A stretch of DNA of 21,312 nt from Candidatus Lindowiibacteriota bacterium. Lineage in GTDB: Bacteria > Lindowbacteria > 2-12-FULL-62-27. The notes under the pieces were generated by a model. The model ran no database searches. It saw nothing but the letters and a program-made list of their open reading frames with translations, and was not told the origin of the DNA. The stretch is from contig JAHFCY010000007.1 of NCBI GenBank assembly GCA_023249255.1, positions 1 through 21,312 of the forward strand, written 5' to 3'. Positions 17,923-21,312 of the stretch are shown here, in pieces. Within the stretch, counting starts at the first letter, position 1. Every line of letters begins with the position of its first letter. Position numbers and translations under genes: made by a program.

Positions 17923-19314
17923 TTAAGACAGATACTTGGCCTTACACTCCATTATACTTTTAGAATAAACGATGTCAATTTGCCGGCCGGCGGGCGGACG
18001 CGGGACCCGGTTTCGTCCGGACGGCGCGGGCAGGACAATTTCCTGAAATCCGAGCCGGGCCGACTCCGCGATCCGGCGGTCCACATTCGGCGGTTCCCGC
18101 AATTCTCCCGTGAGCGTCACTTCGCCCACAAACGCGGTCCTCGCCGGCAACGGACTTGACCGGACCGCCGACGCGATCGCCATCGCGACGGCCAGATCCG
18201 CCGCCGGCTCGCGCGCGACAAATCCGCCGACGGCGCTTGCGAATACGTCCGACGTGCCGAGACGCAATCCGACGCGTTTTTCGAGCACGGCCAGAATCAA
18301 CAGCAGGCGCCGCGGGTCGATGCCCGTGGCCACCCGGCGCGGCATCGCCAGATTCACTTCCTGCGTGAGCGATTGAATCTCGACCAGAAACGCGCGGCTT
18401 CCCTCCACCAGCGCCGACACCGCAACGCCGGCAAGCGCCGAATCACCCGCCGATCGAAACAACGCGCCGGGGTCGGGGACCTCGGCCAGGCCTTCGCCTG
18501 TCATTTCGAACACGCCGATTTCTTCCGTCGATCCGAATCGGTTTTTCTGCGCGCGCAAAAATCTCAGCCCCAGCCGCCGGTCGCCTTCGAACGAAAGTAC
18601 CGTGTCGACCATGTGTTCAAGAACTTTCGGCCCCGCCAACTCGCCGCCTTTGGTGATGTGCCCGACCAGAACGTACGCCGGCGCCGATTTCCCGCGCTTG
18701 GCGGATTCGAGAATTCGAAAAACGCACTCGCGGATTTGAAGGACCGAGCCGCTGATGGACCGAATCGTGGGGACGCGAACGGTCTGAATGGAATCGACCA
18801 CGACCAGCGCGGCGTCCCCGGCAACTTTGAGCGCCGACGGCAGATCTCCCGATTCACAGACATAAAATTCTGAAGGAAGACCGTTCGCGCTGATTCGATC
18901 CGCGCGCATTTTCAACTGGGAGGCCGATTCTTCCGCCGAGATGTAGACGCACCGTCCGCCCGACGCCGCAACCCGCAGACACGTCGACAACAGCAGCGTC
19001 GACTTGCCGATGCCCGGCTCGCCGCCCAACAGCGTCACGGACGCCGGCACAAGCCCTCCGCCCAAGACGCGGTCGACCTCGGCGCTTCCGGTCGGCGTCC
19101 GCTGCTGCCCGGTCGACGGAATTTCCTGAAGCGCGAGGCGGGTCGCCGGCGAGGACGCTCCGGCCGGGTCGTCCTCGGTCATATCCAGCGGCGCCTCCAC
19201 CATCGAGTCGAACGCGTTACAACCGGGACAGCGGCCCATCCAGCGGACGCTTTCGTATCCGCAGGCGTCGCAAAAAAATTTCGGGCCGACGGACCTCGCC
19301 TTTTTGACGGTCAT
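17923..19314 (-). CDS. radA: DNA repair protein RadA (Sms)
   Basis: The 463-residue protein has all three RadA parts. A zinc finger (Cys15, Cys18, Cys29, Cys32 in FFCDACGYESVRWMGRCPGC) is followed by a RecA-like ATPase core with Walker A GGEPGIGKST (97-106), DSIQTV, and the RadA-specific KNRFG (257-261). A C-terminal Lon-protease-like domain follows (about 285-463), without protease activity in the family. RadA drives branch migration in homologous recombination. ATG 19314 overlaps the mlaD stop by 4 nt (ATGA); a GTG at 19335 would add seven residues. The C-terminus lies just upstream of the triple hairpin. Confidence 0.96.
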   Translation of the reverse strand: MTVKKARSVGPKFFCDACGYESVRWMGRCPGCNAFDSMVEAPLDMTEDDPAGASSPATRLALQEIPSTGQQRTPTGSAEVDRVLGGGLVPASVTLLGGEPGIGKSTLLLSTCLRVAASGGRCVYISAEESASQLKMRADRISANGLPSEFYVCESGDLPSALKVAGDAALVVVDSIQTVRVPTIRSISGSVLQIRECVFRILESAKRGKSAPAYVLVGHITKGGELAGPKVLEHMVDTVLSFEGDRRLGLRFLRAQKNRFGSTEEIGVFEMTGEGLAEVPDPGALFRSAGDSALAGVAVSALVEGSRAFLVEIQSLTQEVNLAMPRRVATGIDPRRLLLILAVLEKRVGLRLGTSDVFASAVGGFVAREPAADLAVAMAIASAVRSSPLPARTAFVGEVTLTGELREPPNVDRRIAESARLGFQEIVLPAPSGRNRVPRPPAGRQIDIVYSKSIMECKAKYLS

Positions 19315-20276
19315 GGTTTTCGGATCAGTTTCCACGGATGGTCCCGGATGTCCTCGGACAATTGTTCCAGGTTGTTCATGATGTTCTTCGCCTGCTTTGC
19401 GGCCTGCGAGTCGGACGCGAGAATGCCGATGGCGCTTTTGCCCGCCGCCGTCTTCTCCGTGATCGCCCGAATGTCCTTGACGGCTTTGTCGAGCGTGTCG
19501 CTCGCCCGGCGGATGTTTTCGAGAACGTCATCCGCCTTCGGCCGGTTTTTTTGCAGGATCGCACGGAGGTCGTCGCTTGCGGCGCGGAAATTTTGAATCG
19601 ACGCGAGCAGGTCCTTCGACGCGTTTTCGCTCACGTCATCGAGACGGCCCGCCGTCTTTTCGACCGCGCGGGCGATCGCGTCGATCCGCGCGCCGTTGTC
19701 CTTGATCGTGCGCTCGAATTCCGCCGATGCCGTCGCCGCGTTCTGAAGCGTGATGCGGATGTTCTCTTTTGCGTGGGCGTCCTCCAGAATGGAATTGAAC
19801 AGGTCCACGCTCTTGGCCAGTCCCTCGGCCACTTCCCTCGCCTGCGCCAGAACTTCCTCCGTTACAAACGGCGCTTCGCCCTCAAGCGTGGAATTCGGGG
19901 CGACCGCCGCGGCCTGTTCACTGCCTGTCGTGATTTCAATCGCCGACTGGCCGAGAAGCCCGAGGCTTTCAATGTAAACTTTGGCGTCCTGCTTGATGAC
20001 GGCCTTGTTCAGGATCCAGAGCTTCAGCCGGACGCGGCTCGCATTTTTCTGATACACGAAATCGACGTCCTCGACCGTCCCGAGTTTGACGCCGGACACC
20101 AGAACCGGCGCGCCGACTTCGATGCCCTTCGCGTAATTGAACATCACATTCAAATGGTATCCATCCTCCATCAGATGATAATTTCCCGTCAAAAACAGGA
20201 TCACCCCGAGCGCGATCGCCGCCAGAATGATCGTCAGGCCCACGCGCCACACAAGTCGATCCGGCGAAGTGTTCAT
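19311..20276 (-). CDS. mlaD: MCE-domain lipid transport protein (MlaD-like)
   Basis: The 321-residue protein has one N-terminal membrane helix (about residues 10-30), an MCE domain (about 36-117; FNYAKGIEVGAPVLVSGVKLG and IESLGLLGQSAIEITTG) and a long helical, coiled-coil-rich C-terminal part (about 130-310) with heptad-like repeats. MlaD forms hexameric rings in the periplasm that receive lipids from the MlaEF ABC transporter. The long helical tail is much longer than in E. coli MlaD (about 183 residues) and resembles the YebT/PqiB/Mce-type needle helices or Mce1-like tails. ATG overlaps the mlaF stop by 4 nt (ATGA). Confidence 0.9.
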   Translation of the reverse strand: MNTSPDRLVWRVGLTIILAAIALGVILFLTGNYHLMEDGYHLNVMFNYAKGIEVGAPVLVSGVKLGTVEDVDFVYQKNASRVRLKLWILNKAVIKQDAKVYIESLGLLGQSAIEITTGSEQAAAVAPNSTLEGEAPFVTEEVLAQAREVAEGLAKSVDLFNSILEDAHAKENIRITLQNAATASAEFERTIKDNGARIDAIARAVEKTAGRLDDVSENASKDLLASIQNFRAASDDLRAILQKNRPKADDVLENIRRASDTLDKAVKDIRAITEKTAAGKSAIGILASDSQAAKQAKNIMNNLEQLSEDIRDHPWKLIRKP

Positions 20277-21049
20277 GATTCATCCTCCTTCCATTGTTCG
20301 GACAGCGGTCCCGCCGCCTCTCCACGAATAAATTGCCGGACGATCGGGTCGGCGCAGGATTCGAAATCGGCCGGCGAGCCGACAAATCTCATCCGCCCCT
20401 CGTGCAAGAGGCCCATCCGGTCGCCCACGTACGACGCGCTGACCATGTCGTGCGTGACGACGATCGACGTCACGGACAGCTCGCGCTGAACGCGGCGGAT
20501 CAGCCGATTGATGACGGCCGACGTCACCGGATCGAGGCCCGTCGTCGGTTCGTCGTACAACAGGATCGGCGGCTCCGACGCGATCGCCCGGGCCAGCCCG
20601 ACCCGCTTGCGCATTCCGCCCGAAAGCGCCGCCGGATATTTGTCCTCCACGCCGGACAACAAAACCAGGGCCAGCCGCGAAGACACGCGCTCCCGGATTT
20701 CCACGGGGGGCATGCCCGACTCGATCAGCGAAAATCCGACGTTTTCAAAAACAGTCAGAGAATCGAACAACGCCGCCGTCTGAAACAACATGCCAAAGCG
20801 CCGCCGAATTTCCCGGCGCCGCTCGTCGGAAGCCTGCGTGATCGATTCGCCCATCACCTCCACGTTCCCGGAATCGGGCGGCAGAAGGCCGATCAGAATT
20901 TTCAACAGGACACTTTTGCCCGTGCCGCTCTGGCCCAGCACGACAAACGTTTCGCCCTGATGGATGTCGAGCGTAAGGCCACTCAACACGGGCCGGTCGA
21001 ACGTTTTGCCCAGATTTTCGATCCGGACGGCCACCGATTTGCCGCTCAT
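20273..21049 (-). CDS. mlaF: Mla-type lipid ABC transporter ATPase (MlaF-like)
   Basis: The 258-residue ABC ATPase has Walker A LGQSGTGKS (about 38-46), a Q-loop at FGMLFQTAALF, the MlaF-type signature ALSGGMRKRVGLARAI, Walker B LLYDEPTTGLD and the switch His200 (VTHDM). The signature LSGGMRKR is typical of MlaF/Ttg2A-type ATPases rather than general importers. With MlaE and MlaD it forms the inner-membrane complex that moves phospholipids between inner and outer membranes. It follows mlaE by 16 nt with GGAG about 11 nt before the ATG. mlaB and mlaC are not next to it downstream. Confidence 0.93.
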   Translation of the reverse strand: MSGKSVAVRIENLGKTFDRPVLSGLTLDIHQGETFVVLGQSGTGKSVLLKILIGLLPPDSGNVEVMGESITQASDERRREIRRRFGMLFQTAALFDSLTVFENVGFSLIESGMPPVEIRERVSSRLALVLLSGVEDKYPAALSGGMRKRVGLARAIASEPPILLYDEPTTGLDPVTSAVINRLIRRVQRELSVTSIVVTHDMVSASYVGDRMGLLHEGRMRFVGSPADFESCADPIVRQFIRGEAAGPLSEQWKEDES

Positions 21050-21065
21050 ACGCCCATCCGCTCCA

Positions 21066-21312
21066 TCACGAGATATAGAAAAATGTCGAGAGGAAATAGT
21101 CCGTCACAATGACCAGCAAAAATGCCGTGACGACGGACGACGTCGTCGCCGTTCCGACTCCTGCCGCGCCGCCACCGCAGCGAAACCCGTAATAACAGCC
21201 GACGACCGCGACGATGAGCGCAAAGACGAATGATTTAATCAGGCCCGACAGGATGTCGCCCGCCTCGACGATGGCGTTGGTGTTCTGCATGTACACGTGC
21301 GAATCGAGGCCG
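21066..21312 (-). CDS. mlaE: Mla-type ABC transporter permease (MlaE-like), C-terminal part
   Basis: The open frame continues through the right edge, so only the last 81 codons are visible. They show the conserved MlaE end: GDILSGLIKSFVFALIVAVV, GCYYGFRCGGGAAGVGTATT and SSVVTAFLLVIVTDYFLSTF. The permease is an integral inner-membrane protein working with MlaF and MlaD. The stop TGA is at 21066-21068. Confidence 0.93.
   Translation of the reverse strand, partial: GLDSHVYMQNTNAIVEAGDILSGLIKSFVFALIVAVVGCYYGFRCGGGAAGVGTATTSSVVTAFLLVIVTDYFLSTFFYIS

Noticed and set aside
19338-20489. A 383-codon plus-strand frame opposite mlaD and mlaF
   Set aside because: Arg/Asp-rich composition with no domain; it mirrors the codon bias of the clear MCE and ABC genes on the minus strand.

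Overview
The window is a gene-dense, moderately GC-rich stretch from what looks like a diderm (Gram-negative-type) bacterium. The evidence is an Mla-type lipid transport operon, a secreted beta-barrel protein, Sec signal peptides, Lgt and a periplasmic-type disulfide system. Gene density, the CFI-box-like tail and the standalone YgeW suggest an uncultured lineage. The sequence does not let me name a phylum. No tRNA, rRNA, CRISPR array, insertion sequence or prophage was seen.

Layout, left to right. (1) 1-623 (-): the N-terminal part of a secreted right-handed beta-helix protein running off the left edge. It is divergent from (2) 719-3397 (+), a GH63-type glucosidase. (3) 3398-4121 (+) holds a small SEC-C zinc-motif protein and what looks like the frameshifted remnant of a PstS/PBP-like binding protein. 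(4) 4091-13736 (-) is a long, tightly coupled gene train read right to left: lgt, a VKOR-DsbA fusion, a membrane HD-GYP phosphodiesterase with an apparent one-base frameshift, a kynurenine-formamidase-like cyclase, an inositol-monophosphatase-family enzyme, a secreted proline-rich orphan, a secreted propeller protein with a degenerate CFI-box tail, a beta-barrel/TPR protein and ychF. Most junctions overlap by 1-11 nt; the cyclase/phosphatase junction instead holds a perfect 50-bp AT-rich palindrome. (5) 13829-15025 (+): ygeW, divergent from lgt. (6) 15050-21312 (-) is a second train read right to left: mlaE (partial), mlaF, mlaD, radA, a YacL-like PIN/TRAM protein, ispD and a secreted twin-HKD phospholipase-D-like protein. 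The radA-yacL gap carries three hairpins.

Functionally, the window combines envelope biogenesis (Lgt, VKOR-DsbA, Mla, three uncharacterised exported proteins) with housekeeping (YchF, RadA, IspD). The most promising unexplained items are the secreted trio between the phosphatase and ychF, the palindrome at 9927-9976, the HD-GYP frameshift, and ygeW without its usual purine-catabolic neighbours. I found no clear-cut new defence or mobile system.
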